Shown here: positions 31,195 to 39,403 of the stretch, one piece after another
Layout of the letters: every line of letters starts with the position of its first letter
How positions within the stretch are numbered: position 1 is the stretch's first letter
Origin: Streptomyces sp. NBC_00285
GTDB taxonomy: Bacteria; Actinomycetota; Actinomycetes; Streptomycetales; Streptomycetaceae
DNA: 64,000 bases
Direction of reading: 5' to 3'
Assembly: GCF_036174265.1 (NCBI RefSeq)
Contig: NZ_CP108055.1
Location: 5,580,001-5,644,000, forward strand
The notes under the pieces: generated by a model
Told to the model about the DNA's origin: nothing
Database searches by the model: none
The model's input: the letters and a program-made list of their open reading frames with translations, nothing else
Position numbers and translations under genes: made by a program

Positions 31195-31977
31195 CTATCC
31201 CACGGTCGGGGTCGGGGTGACGCCCGTGCTCGGCACGGAGCCGCTGGAGGCGTCACCCGGGAGCGCGACCGTTGTGGAGGTCGGGTTCGGCGGCGGGGTG
31301 AGCACGATCATCGGCTCGCCGGGCTGCGGTGCCGGGGGGGTCAGGTCGACCGCGGGCAGCTTCGGCGGGGTGGTCTGCATGAACAGAGCCTGGTCGAAGT
31401 TGACGAAGCCGGTCTTCTCCATGACCGTGATGTGGTCCAGGACCGTGTCGTTGGCCTGGTCGGCCAGCGCGCGCACCAGCGAGTTCTTGGTGGTGGAGCG
31501 GACCTTGGCGATCGTGTTGAAGATCGAACCGTGCGTCACGCGCAGGATGTTGGCGAAGTTCGAGTCGAACTGCTGCCCGGAGCTCGAATCGATCGTGTTC
31601 ACGAAACCCACCTGCTGAGGGCTCGCCACGTTCGGGAGGGTGATGTTGAGCATCGCGGCGACCTTGCGGTCGGTGGTGTCCAGCGCCGCGTGACCGTCGA
31701 TGAGGTGCTCACCCGCGGTCTTGACCGCCGGGGTCGTGCCCTTCTGGAGGGCGATCTTCCCCAGCGGGTACTCCCAGAGGCCTGCCGCCCGGACCTTGAC
31801 GACGAAGTCACGGTCGAGTTCGGTCAGCGGACCCCACTGGGTCTGCGCGATGATTCTGTCCTGAGCGGTGGCCGCCTGGCTGACGCCAAGCATCGACGGG
31901 TACGCGAGCGCGCCCAGTGTCAATGTGAGGGCTCCGCCCACAAACAGCGTTCCCATCGCGTTGCGCGAGAGTGGCAC
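31195..31977 (-). CDS. DUF4142 exported protein
   Basis: 260 aa. GTG 31977 is preceded by AGGAGG at 5-6 nt. An N-terminal hydrophobic segment (MGTLFVGGALTLTLGALAY) acts as signal or anchor. Residues about 40-190 are a four-helix, ferritin-like DUF4142 domain: 'LTELDRDFVVKVRAAGLWEYPLGKIAL', 'AGEHLIDGHAALD', 'NILRVTHGSIFNTIAKVR', 'ANDTVLDHITVMEKTGFV'. The tail is Pro/Thr-rich. The role of the family is unknown. No wall-sorting motif is present. Confidence 0.82.
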   Translation of the reverse strand: MPLSRNAMGTLFVGGALTLTLGALAYPSMLGVSQAATAQDRIIAQTQWGPLTELDRDFVVKVRAAGLWEYPLGKIALQKGTTPAVKTAGEHLIDGHAALDTTDRKVAAMLNITLPNVASPQQVGFVNTIDSSSGQQFDSNFANILRVTHGSIFNTIAKVRSTTKNSLVRALADQANDTVLDHITVMEKTGFVNFDQALFMQTTPPKLPAVDLTPPAPQPGEPMIVLTPPPNPTSTTVALPGDASSGSVPSTGVTPTPTVG

Positions 31978-32297
31978 CGTGCCTCCTGCCCGGTCGGGGA
32001 TCCCCGCCGGGAGGCGGGTCGGACGCACATGAGTACGGACGCGGGGGCGCCGGTGTTCATCACGTACGAGACGTGGTCACCCGAGGCCGTGGTCAGGAGG
32101 GGGCGCGATCACGACCGGACCGGGCGGGCGACCGGAGGGGCCCGCCGCATGGGCAACGGGCGACCGGGCAGGGTGAGTCCGTGGCACCCGCACGGGTCCT
32201 CCCCCCCCGGCCGTTGACCGGCCGTTGACCGGTTCGCGGGGAAGTCCTGGGCAAATCGCGGGAGAGACCTTACGCACCCCGGACCTAGATTCGCCGC
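31978..32297. other. Gap of 320 nt: palindrome, tandem repeat, leaderless promoter
   Basis: It holds the palindrome CGGGGATCCCCG (31995-32006), an 11-bp tandem repeat GGCCGTTGACC (32209-32219 and 32220-32230) and the promoter of the DUF6445 gene. A 62-codon frame from ATG 32029 starts plausibly (MSTDAGAPVFITYE) but degenerates and has a poorly spaced ribosome site, so it is not called. Confidence 0.5.
32286..32291 (+). promoter_or_regulatory. -10 box for leaderless DUF6445 transcript
   Basis: TAGATT lies 6 nt before ATG 32298, which has no ribosome site. The transcript would start at the ATG. No clear -35 was found. Confidence 0.4.
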
Positions 32298-32978
32298 ATG
32301 TCCATGCCACAGCGGTCGCAACGGCCTCTTCCCGTCCTCCCCTACCGCAAGCCCACCAAGGGCCGCGACTACTGGGTGATCGACGACGTGCTCCCGGACG
32401 TCGACGCCGTACGGGAACGCTGTCTCGCGAAGGACGACTGGGTGAAGGGGTATCCGTACACCTCGGAGACCTGGCCCGGACTGCGGACCATGCCGGGTCT
32501 CGAACCCGCCGAACTCGGGCGCGTGGAGCGGCTGGTGAAGAAGGCGACCGGGGCGAAGGAACTGTGGGTGCAGCAGGCGCCCGGCGGCGGCACCCTCAAC
32601 CACAACTGCGTCCAGGTCGTCGGGGAGGGCGAGAGCGAGCCCCGCCCGCACACCGACTCGCGGGCGCTGTGCCGGTACGCCGCCGTGCTGTATCTCAACC
32701 CCGGTGTCCCCAAGGACTGCGGCACCAGCTTCTACCGCCAGTCCCTGCCCGGCGGCGGACTCGGCGGCAACGTCGTACAGGCCCCGCACAACAACCTCGT
32801 CGAGGCCCTCGGCACCCGGTTCGTCGCGCCCGACGCCTTCGAGGAGGACATCCGGGTGCCGCACCGGTACAACCGGCTGCTCCTCTACAACGCCAACCTC
32901 CTGCACAGCGCCACCGGGTACTCCGGCAGCACGCTGGAGGAGAAGCGGATGACGGCCGTCTTCTTCTGGATGGCGTGA
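32298..32978 (+). CDS. DUF6445 protein, 2OG-Fe(II) oxygenase-like
   Basis: 226 aa. It opens 'PVLPYRKPTKGRDYWVIDDVLPDVDAVR' and continues 'NCVQVVGEGESEPRPHTDSR' (HxD pair), 'YAAVLYLNPGVPKDCGTSFYRQ' and 'LLLYNANLLHSATGYSG' (distal His). The spacing HxD...H is that of Fe(II)/2-oxoglutarate or related jelly-roll oxygenases. A C-terminal Arg for 2OG binding (EEKRMTAVFFW) is present. The substrate is unknown. Cytosolic; probably leaderless. Confidence 0.78.
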   Translation: MSMPQRSQRPLPVLPYRKPTKGRDYWVIDDVLPDVDAVRERCLAKDDWVKGYPYTSETWPGLRTMPGLEPAELGRVERLVKKATGAKELWVQQAPGGGTLNHNCVQVVGEGESEPRPHTDSRALCRYAAVLYLNPGVPKDCGTSFYRQSLPGGGLGGNVVQAPHNNLVEALGTRFVAPDAFEEDIRVPHRYNRLLLYNANLLHSATGYSGSTLEEKRMTAVFFWMA

Positions 32979-33097
32979 CCCGGTACCGGCCGGGCGAGCG
33001 GATCTGATCCCCGGACGGAATTCACGCTGAGCGGTCGCACGACTACGTTGCGCTGAGCGGCCGGTGCCGGCGGAGTGGCCCGGGTCCTCGGGGACCG

Positions 33098-33469
33098 TCA
33101 CACGTGGCCGAGGCCGCCGCTGCCGAAGCCGCCGCTGGAACCGGGCAGCCAGCGTTTGCGGTGCTGGTCCTTTCCTCGTCTGCTTCCCGAGTGATGGAGC
33201 TGGTACGGCATCAGCCGTTCCCGCCCGTCGACGGGGGCAGACAGCTCGTCCGGCTCCCGCATCTCCCGGATCTCGCGGATCGGGCCGCTCTCCGGAAGCC
33301 GCGGCTGCTCCTGGCTGAGCGGCCGTGGAAGCTCCCGGTCCTGGACCCGCATGCCGAACAGCACGGCCCACACCAGTGCGCCGGCGATGAACAGCCCACC
33401 TGCGAAGGCGGCGATCACGTCGAGTACGTCGCTGGACGTGGCCGCCAGGACAAACGTCGCCGTACTCAT
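33098..33469 (-). CDS. DUF6479 membrane protein
   Basis: 123 aa. ATG 33469 starts 7 nt after the DUF5519 stop, with GGGGA just upstream, so it is the second gene of an operon. A short outer N-terminus, one transmembrane helix (VLDVIAAFAGGLFIAGALVWAVLFG) and a charged cytoplasmic tail (RVQDRELPRPLSQEQP..., ending Gly-rich) fit the Streptomyces DUF6479 family. Function unknown. Confidence 0.8.
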   Translation of the reverse strand: MSTATFVLAATSSDVLDVIAAFAGGLFIAGALVWAVLFGMRVQDRELPRPLSQEQPRLPESGPIREIREMREPDELSAPVDGRERLMPYQLHHSGSRRGKDQHRKRWLPGSSGGFGSGGLGHV

Positions 33470-33476
33470 AGTCCGA

Positions 33477-33875
33477 TTATCCCCGAATCGACCCGATCGG
33501 GGCGTCCCGGGGCACCACCGTCACCCGGTGGAAGTTGCACTCGGCCGGGCCGGCGGGCGTGAGAGCCGCCTGGTGGGTCTTGAGAGCCATGCTGACCAGG
33601 CTCATCAGCAGGTCGACGTCGGTCTCGCAGTCGAGGTGGACGGTGACCCACCCGGACCCCGGTATCAGACGGACCGCGGTCGACTCCTGGAGGTCGTCGT
33701 GGAATCTGCGGATCGCCGGTTCGGTGAGATGCAGATCCACGTCCCGGCCCGGGTGGAAGTGCACGATCTCGCTGCGTACGGAGCGCAGTGCCAGCCCCGC
33801 TCCGCAGCTGGGCATGCCCACGTAGAGGTCGGACCACGTTTCCAGGCGCTCCAGGGCACGCTCGGCCAGAGTCAT
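33477..33875 (-). CDS. Luciferase-domain/DUF5519 protein
   Basis: 132 aa. Features: 'LERLETWSDLYVGMPSCGAGLALR' and 'EIVHFHPGRDVDLHLTEPAIRRFHDDL', then 'VHLDCETDVDLLMSLVSMALK'. The HFHPGRDVDLHL segment is typical of the small DUF5519 (luciferase-like) proteins. The enzymatic role is unproven. Operon with the DUF6479 gene. Confidence 0.75.
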   Translation of the reverse strand: MTLAERALERLETWSDLYVGMPSCGAGLALRSVRSEIVHFHPGRDVDLHLTEPAIRRFHDDLQESTAVRLIPGSGWVTVHLDCETDVDLLMSLVSMALKTHQAALTPAGPAECNFHRVTVVPRDAPIGSIRG

Positions 33876-34045
33876 GCGTCCATCGTCGCCTGCTCACCGC
33901 GTCGCAACCAGGGGTTGAGGGAAACGTAACCGGGGCGTGAGGTGTCGCGTGGGCCACAAGTGACGGCCCGGTGCACGGACTTCCCCGTGATGCGGGAGTT
34001 CGTCGCGCCCTGTTCTGTTGCGCCCCGCTCGTGGCCGGGGTCCCT

Positions 34046-34825
34046 TCACGCGGTCTTTCCGCGCACCGCCCAGGCGCGCGCCCAGAGGAAGATCGAACCG
34101 TCGGAGGCGGTGGGGACGGCCGCCCGCAGAGCCTCACGCAGGTCGTCGCGGTCGGCGAGGCCGAGGGCGGCGACGTAGCGGGGGGCGGGGCCCTGACCTG
34201 CCAGGAACGGCCCCCACAGGTCGGCGAAGTCGGTGAAGGCAATGGGGATCTCGATCGCGCGCACGAGCACGTCGGCGAGTCCCGCGCCCGTCCACAGGTC
34301 GTGCAGCGGCTGTGGACGGCAGTCGGGGAACCGGCGGCCCTCGTCCAGCTCCGCGGCGGCCGGGTCGAGCGCGGTGGCGGTGTCCCAGAAGTGGCGCAGC
34401 AGGCTCATCCGGTCCGCGTAGTCCCACACGTACGCGGCGACCAGACCGCCGTCCGGACGGACCGCGCGGGCCATCCCGGCGACGGCGGCCGCGGGGTCGG
34501 ACAGGAAGTTCAGGGTCAGCCCGCTGACCGCCACGTCGAAGGCGCCGTCCCGGACGGGCAGCGCCATGGCATCCGCCACGGCCGTGGCCCGGGCCGCCCG
34601 TACGAAGCTCTCGGAACGGTCGCAGCCCACGATCCGGTCGGGCCGGCAACGCTCACCCACCACCGCCGACAGCACACCGGTGCCGCATCCCACGTCCAGC
34701 CACCGCAGTCCGGCCGGGCGGCCGAGCCAGGCCGTGAACTCGCGCGCGACCACCCGGCTCCAACGGCCCATGTACCGGTCGTAGGCCGCGCCGGACGCCC
34801 ACACGTCGTTTCCCTGTTCGTCCAT
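34046..34825 (-). CDS. SAM-dependent methyltransferase (Methyltransf_11 type)
   Basis: 259 aa from ATG 34825 (MDEQGNDVW...). Class I fold: 'LRWLDVGCGTGVLSAVV' (motif I), 'IVGCDRSESFVRAAR', 'VRDGAFDVAVSGLTLNFL' and 'AVRPDGGLVAAYVWDY'. The last resembles trans-aconitate/UbiE-like small-molecule methyltransferases. The C-terminal helical part probably forms the substrate lid. No neighbour suggests a pathway. Confidence 0.85.
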   Translation of the reverse strand: MDEQGNDVWASGAAYDRYMGRWSRVVAREFTAWLGRPAGLRWLDVGCGTGVLSAVVGERCRPDRIVGCDRSESFVRAARATAVADAMALPVRDGAFDVAVSGLTLNFLSDPAAAVAGMARAVRPDGGLVAAYVWDYADRMSLLRHFWDTATALDPAAAELDEGRRFPDCRPQPLHDLWTGAGLADVLVRAIEIPIAFTDFADLWGPFLAGQGPAPRYVAALGLADRDDLREALRAAVPTASDGSIFLWARAWAVRGKTA

Positions 34826-34911
34826 GACCCCCACGATCCTCGCCCGACCGCATTTCTTCACGGCTTCTCCATGGGGCTCGGCGGGGATTCGCGCGGCGGA
34901 CGCCGAACCCC

Positions 34912-34955
34912 GCGGGGGTCCCACGGGGGCCGCCCCCACCTCGCGGGACCCCCGC
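34912..34955. repeat. Long nested hairpin in spacer
   Basis: GCGGGGGTCCC (34912-34922) and GGGACCCCCGC (34945-34955) form a perfect 11-bp stem enclosing a second GGGGG/CCCCC stem. It lies between divergent genes, so it is more likely regulatory or structural than a terminator. Confidence 0.5.
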
Positions 34956-35073
34956 AACCCGCCTCCACCCCACCCGTGATCCCACCCGAGATCCCCACGG
35001 GCCCCCCACGTGAACCGATCGGAGGGTTCGCGACGATGAGGGGGTGACGTGATCCTTTTGAAGGGGGACCCCC

Positions 35074-35724
35074 GTGGATGAGAACGCTGTCCTGCCTGTT
35101 CTGCGAACCGTGCGCGGGTCCGCCCAGCTCGCGGTCGTGGGGCTCGGACTCGCCGGTGCCGCCTGGGTGTTGCGGGCCGTGTGGCATGTCCGGCTTGCCG
35201 TGGCGGGGGAGCCCGCCGGCGGGCTGCCGGACCAGGGCGAGGGCCGGCACCGGCCGCTGAACGCCCTGGAGAACGGCTACCACCTGGTCAGCGCCGCCGG
35301 GGACCTGCTCACACTGCTGTGCGCGGCCCTGTTCATCGGCTGGGTGTGGCGGATGCGGGACAACGCGCGAGCCCTGTCCGGCGAACCGCCGCGCTATGCC
35401 GGCATCTGGGTCTACGCCTCCTGGATCGTGCCGCTCGCCAACCTGTGGATCCCGCGCGGCATCGTCGTCGACATCCACCGCAAGAGCGCCCCGGACCGCA
35501 AGCTGCCCGTCATCGTGAACGTGTGGTGGGCGCTGTGGCTGGTCGGCATGGTCACCGGGCTCGGCCTGACCTACCGGGGCGGCGCGGACGACGTCATCGC
35601 CCGCGCCTACCACGGTGTGGGCTCCCTGCTCTTCGCCGACCTCGCCGTCATCGGCGCGGCCGTCGCCGGGATCCTCATGGTGCGCGCCCTGACCGCCGTA
35701 CAACTTGTGCACATCGATGACTAG
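35074..35724 (+). CDS. DUF4328 integral membrane protein
   Basis: 216 aa. GTG 35074 follows GAAGGGGGA. Four to five helices: 'LAVVGLGLAGAAWVLRAVWH', 'LLTLLCAALFIGWVWRMRDNA', 'YASWIVPLANLWIPRGIVVDI' (the hallmark of DUF4328), 'VNVWWALWLVGMVTGLGL' and 'SLLFADLAVIGAAVAGILMV'. Function unknown. Confidence 0.85.
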   Translation: MDENAVLPVLRTVRGSAQLAVVGLGLAGAAWVLRAVWHVRLAVAGEPAGGLPDQGEGRHRPLNALENGYHLVSAAGDLLTLLCAALFIGWVWRMRDNARALSGEPPRYAGIWVYASWIVPLANLWIPRGIVVDIHRKSAPDRKLPVIVNVWWALWLVGMVTGLGLTYRGGADDVIARAYHGVGSLLFADLAVIGAAVAGILMVRALTAVQLVHIDD

Positions 35725-35835
35725 TTGCGTGTGCCGCGTGGTGATCCGTTGAAGGAAACGGTCAGGTCGTTTGATCGGGATTGAGGGCACTTACTGTTGC
35801 GCCTACGTGACAGCCCCCCCACCCCCAGGATCGTC

Positions 35836-36930
35836 ATGCGTCGCCTCCCCTCCGTCATGGCCGTCTGTGTGTCGGCCCTCCTGCTCACCTCCTGCGGAGT
35901 CGGCAGCAGCGACACCGCAGTGAGTCCCAAGAAGGGCGACGACATCACGCTGGGTCTGCTGCTCCCCGACCGGGACACCAGCCGCTTCGACAGGTTCGAC
36001 TTCCCCCTCATCAAGAAGGAGGTCGCGACCCTCACCCACGGCAAGGGCAAGGTCACTTACGCCAACGCCGAGGCGAGCGCGAAGCAGCAGAGCCGGCAGT
36101 TCCTGCAGATGGTCGCCGACAAGGTGGACGTGATCCTGGTGGACGCGGTCGACGCCAAGGCGATCGGGTCCGACGTCCAGAAGGCGAAGGACGCCGGCAT
36201 CCCCGTCATCGCCTACGACCGGCTCGCCCAGGGCCCGATCGACGCCTACGTCTCGCACGACAACGAGCTCGTCGGCGAGGTGCAGGGCCGTGCCGTCGTC
36301 GAAGCGCTCGGCGACAAGGCCGAGACCAGCAAGATCGTCATGATGAACGGCTCGGTCGCCGACCCCAACACCGCCCTGTTCGAGAAGGGCGCGCTGAGCG
36401 AGCTCACCGGCAAGGTCGTCATCGCCAAGCAGTACGACACCCCGGAGTGGCTGCCGTCGGTCGCCAAGGCCCACATGAAGGAGGCGATCGCCGCCCTCGG
36501 GCTGAACAACATCGCCGCCGTCTACTCGGCCAACGACGACATGGCGGGCGCGGTCATCGACGAGCTCAAGGCGGCGGGGGCCACGAAGATCCCGCCGGTG
36601 ACCGGGCAGGACGCGAGCCTCGCGGCGGTGCAGCGGGTCGTGTCGGGCGATCAGTACATGACCGTGTACAAGTCGTTCCTGCTGGAGGCGACCAACGCCG
36701 CCCAGATCGCGGTGTACAAGGTCCAGGGTCGCGGTCTCCAGTTCGACGCGCTCATCCGCGACAAGGTCGACAGCCCCACCCAGAAGGACATCCCGTCGAT
36801 GCTGGTGCCGGTGGTCGCCCTCACCAGGGACAACATCCGGCAGACGGTGATCAAGGACGACGTCTACACGGTGAAGCAGATCTGCACCGCCCAGTACGCG
36901 GCGGACTGCGCGGCCATCGGGCTGAAGTAG
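35836..36930 (+). CDS. Sugar-binding lipoprotein (xylose/ribose type), orphan
   Basis: 364 aa. ATG 35836 after CCAGGA. Lipobox LLLTSC (Cys about 20). It has the periplasmic-binding-protein fold of the XylF/RbsB group: 'ITLGLLLPDRDTSRFDRFDFPLIKKE', 'DVILVDAVDAKAIGSDVQKAKDAGIPVIAYDRLAQGP' (typical hinge), 'GRAVVEALG', 'VYSANDDMAGAVIDELKAAG' and 'VTGQDASLAAVQRVV'. Two C-terminal cysteines (ICTAQYAADCAA) may pair. No permease or ATPase gene adjoins it, so it either feeds a distant transporter or acts as an extracellular sensor subunit. A histidine kinase/regulator pair follows 360 nt downstream. Confidence 0.88.
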   Translation: MRRLPSVMAVCVSALLLTSCGVGSSDTAVSPKKGDDITLGLLLPDRDTSRFDRFDFPLIKKEVATLTHGKGKVTYANAEASAKQQSRQFLQMVADKVDVILVDAVDAKAIGSDVQKAKDAGIPVIAYDRLAQGPIDAYVSHDNELVGEVQGRAVVEALGDKAETSKIVMMNGSVADPNTALFEKGALSELTGKVVIAKQYDTPEWLPSVAKAHMKEAIAALGLNNIAAVYSANDDMAGAVIDELKAAGATKIPPVTGQDASLAAVQRVVSGDQYMTVYKSFLLEATNAAQIAVYKVQGRGLQFDALIRDKVDSPTQKDIPSMLVPVVALTRDNIRQTVIKDDVYTVKQICTAQYAADCAAIGLK

Positions 36931-36945
36931 ACCCGGCCCGGCTGC

Positions 36946-37104
36946 TCACACGCCGGTACGCAGCCGCCGTACGGCGAGGACGGTGGCCGACAGCGCGGTG
37001 ACCGTGCCGAAGGCCAGGTGGACGGTGGTGTCGGCCGCGGTGAACGACGCCACAGCGTTGCCCAGCACGCTGAGGACAAGCAGGGGCCAGAGCAGAAGGT
37101 TCAC
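36946..37104 (-). CDS. Small two-helix membrane protein
   Basis: 52 aa from GTG 37104, which has AGGAGG 5 nt upstream; the longer frame lacks a ribosome site. Two hydrophobic segments (LLLWPLLVLSVLGNAVASF and LAFGTVTALSATVLAV) with a basic end (RRLRTGV). Function unknown. Divergent from the histidine kinase. Confidence 0.6.
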   Translation of the reverse strand: MNLLLWPLLVLSVLGNAVASFTAADTTVHLAFGTVTALSATVLAVRRLRTGV

Positions 37105-37292
37105 GGTTCCTCCAGGGACGTGGGTGGTCTCGACACCGATGACGCTACGGGCGGGCACCCGCCCCCGCCGATCCAGCGGTCCGCCCGTTCCGGGGTACAG
37201 CAGGCTGTACTTTCCGGCTGCCGGTGGCTGAACGAACTCCCTTTCGACATAAGGTCGTTGTCTTCCGGACGGATCAGCCAGAGGGGACCGGG

Positions 37293-38498
37293 ATGGCCAC
37301 CGCCGACGTCAAACGCCTGGTCGTGGGGACCGCGATGACCGCGGCCGCCGCGCTCGGACAGCTCGTCTCCGGACTCGGTACGGCCGTCCTCGCGCCGTTC
37401 GTGCTGCTGTGGCTGGTGCTGGCACCCGGCGGGGTGGGCGTGCTGCACTCGCTGGCCGGCGTGGAACGCGCCCGGCTCGCCCGCTGGGGCCCCGAGGTCG
37501 TCGCCCCCGAGCCGCCGCCCACGCGACTGCGGGCCGCCCTCGCCGACCCCACGACCCGACGCGAACTGCGCTGGCTGGTCCGGCACCTGGCCGTGGGCCT
37601 GCCGCTGGGGATGCTCGGCTTCCTGCTGCCCCTGGTCGCCGTACGGGACACGGCCTTCCCGCTGTACTGGCGGTTCGCCCCGGAGAACGCGACCGCCACC
37701 TCCATCGGCGTCGGCAACGCGCACTCCTGGCCGGACGCCCTCGCGGTGACCCTGCTCGGCGTGGGCTGGATCGCCATCATCCTGGGGCTCGCGCCCGGCA
37801 TGGCACGGCTCCAGGCGGAACCCGGGCGCCGGCTCCTGTCGGCCGGTCCCGACGCCGATCTCTCCCTGCGCATCGCGGAGTTGACCGCCACCCGGGCCGG
37901 CGCGCTGGACGCCCACGCCACCGAACTGCGGCGCATCGAGCGCGCGTTGCACGACGGCACCCAGAACCGGATCGTCACGGTGACCGTGCTGCTCGGGGCG
38001 GCCCGCCGCATGGTCGCCCGCGACCCGGCCGGCGCCGACGAACTCCTGGAGCGGGCCCAGTCGGCCGCCGAGCAGGCGCTGGCCGAGCTGCGGACCGTCT
38101 CCCGCAGCATCCTGCCACCGGTGCTCGCGGACCGGGGGCTGGCGGGGGCGCTCACGGGGCTCGCGGCGGAGAGCGCGGTGCCGTGTTCGGTCGACGTCGA
38201 GATGTCCCGGCGGTGCGCGGCCTCGGTCGAGGCGACCGCGTACTTCGTGGTGGCCGAGGCGTTGACGAACATCGTCAAGCACAGCGGGGCGGAACAGGCC
38301 GGCGTCACGGTCCGGGCCGCCGGTGACCGGCTGGTGCTGACCGTCTCCGACGACGGCCGCGGCGGCGCCGACGAGCACGGCGGCTCCGGCCTCACCGGCA
38401 TCCGCCACCGCGTCGCCGCCCACGACGGCACCCTCCGCCTGACCAGCCCCACGGGCGGCCCGACGGTGGTGGAGGTGGAGCTACCGTGCGGCGCGTGA
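37293..38498 (+). CDS. Sensor histidine kinase, NarL-system type
   Basis: 401 aa. ATG 37293 after AGAGGGGACC. Four N-terminal transmembrane helices in two pairs, with a short outer loop (DTAFPLYWRFAPENATAT) between the third and fourth. HisKA_3 dimerisation box 'IERALHDGTQNRIVTVTVLLG' (phospho-accepting His followed by DGTQ). The HATPase domain has 'FVVAEALTNIVKHSGA' (N box) and 'VSDDGRGGADEHGGSGLTGI' (G boxes). Paired with the LuxR-type regulator that begins 131 nt downstream. Confidence 0.93.
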   Translation: MATADVKRLVVGTAMTAAAALGQLVSGLGTAVLAPFVLLWLVLAPGGVGVLHSLAGVERARLARWGPEVVAPEPPPTRLRAALADPTTRRELRWLVRHLAVGLPLGMLGFLLPLVAVRDTAFPLYWRFAPENATATSIGVGNAHSWPDALAVTLLGVGWIAIILGLAPGMARLQAEPGRRLLSAGPDADLSLRIAELTATRAGALDAHATELRRIERALHDGTQNRIVTVTVLLGAARRMVARDPAGADELLERAQSAAEQALAELRTVSRSILPPVLADRGLAGALTGLAAESAVPCSVDVEMSRRCAASVEATAYFVVAEALTNIVKHSGAEQAGVTVRAAGDRLVLTVSDDGRGGADEHGGSGLTGIRHRVAAHDGTLRLTSPTGGPTVVEVELPCGA

Positions 38499-38628
38499 CC
38501 GACCGCGGCCGCCGCCCGGTTGCCGTGCGGTGCCTGACCCGGTTCGGGGGCGGCCGGGTGGCCGTTGTCCGGGCCATCCGTCCGATGTTCCCTTTGGGCG
38601 GCCCGATGACCCTGGAGGCGGACCTGCC

Positions 38629-39288
38629 ATGCGGATCGTGATCGCCGAGGACGACCCCCTGCTGCGCGAGGGCCTCGCCCTGCTCCTGCGTGCCGAGGGC
38701 ATGGACGTGGTCGCCACGGCCGACAACGCCGACGACGCCCTCGACGCCATCGAGGCGCACAAGCCCGACGTCGCCATCCTCGACGTCCGGATGCCGCCCA
38801 CGCACACCGACGAGGGCGTCCGCGCCGCCGTCGAGGCCCGGCGGCGCAGGCCCGATCTCGCGGTGCTCGTGCTGTCCGCCTACGTCGAGCAGAGCTTCGC
38901 GACCGAGCTGCTGACCGGCGGGGTCGGCAAGCTGGGCTATCTGCTCAAGGAACGGGTCGGCCGGGTCGAGGAGTTCCTCGACGCACTGCGCCGGGTGGCG
39001 GACGGCGGGACCGCCATCGACCCCGAGGTCGTCGCCCAGCTCTTCTCACGGTCCCGCCAGGACACCCGGCTGGAACGGCTCAGCCCGCGCGAGAAGGACG
39101 TACTCGCCCTGATGGCCGAGGGGCTCGGCAACAGTGCCGTCGCGGAGCGGCTGTTCGTGACCGACGGGGCCGTTCACAAGCACATCCGGAGCATCTTCGC
39201 GAAGCTGGACCTGGCCCCGACGGACCAGACGGACCGGCGGGTGGCGGCCGTGCTCCGCTACCTGGAGGACGCGCGCCGACGGCCCTGA
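38629..39288 (+). CDS. NarL/LuxR-family response regulator
   Basis: 219 aa. ATG 38629 with GGAGG 11 nt upstream. Receiver: 'MRIVIAEDDPLLREGLALLL' (acidic pair), 'VAILDVRMPP' (phospho-acceptor Asp), 'VLSAY', and the conserved Lys in 'LLKERV'. LuxR-type HTH at the C-terminus: 'LSPREKDVLALMAEGLGNSAVAERLFVTDGAVHKHIRSIFAKL'. Partner of the upstream kinase; targets unknown, perhaps the neighbouring CPBP protease gene. Confidence 0.94.
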   Translation: MRIVIAEDDPLLREGLALLLRAEGMDVVATADNADDALDAIEAHKPDVAILDVRMPPTHTDEGVRAAVEARRRRPDLAVLVLSAYVEQSFATELLTGGVGKLGYLLKERVGRVEEFLDALRRVADGGTAIDPEVVAQLFSRSRQDTRLERLSPREKDVLALMAEGLGNSAVAERLFVTDGAVHKHIRSIFAKLDLAPTDQTDRRVAAVLRYLEDARRRP

Positions 39289-39403
39289 GGAGGTCCCGGG
39301 TAGTGCCTGCTGTACCGGCAGTCGGGGTGTGCGCGGCAATGATCCGAGGGCCCGGCGCTGGTGTGCTGGACGCATCACATCAGCCCCTCGGAAGGGACCC
39401 GCG

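Noticed and set aside
32029..32217. 62-codon ORF beginning MSTDAGAPVFITYE
   Set aside because: The first 25 codons look plausible, but the ribosome site is about 14 nt away, the rest is Arg/Gly-rich, and it ends in repeat DNA. It may be a decayed fragment.
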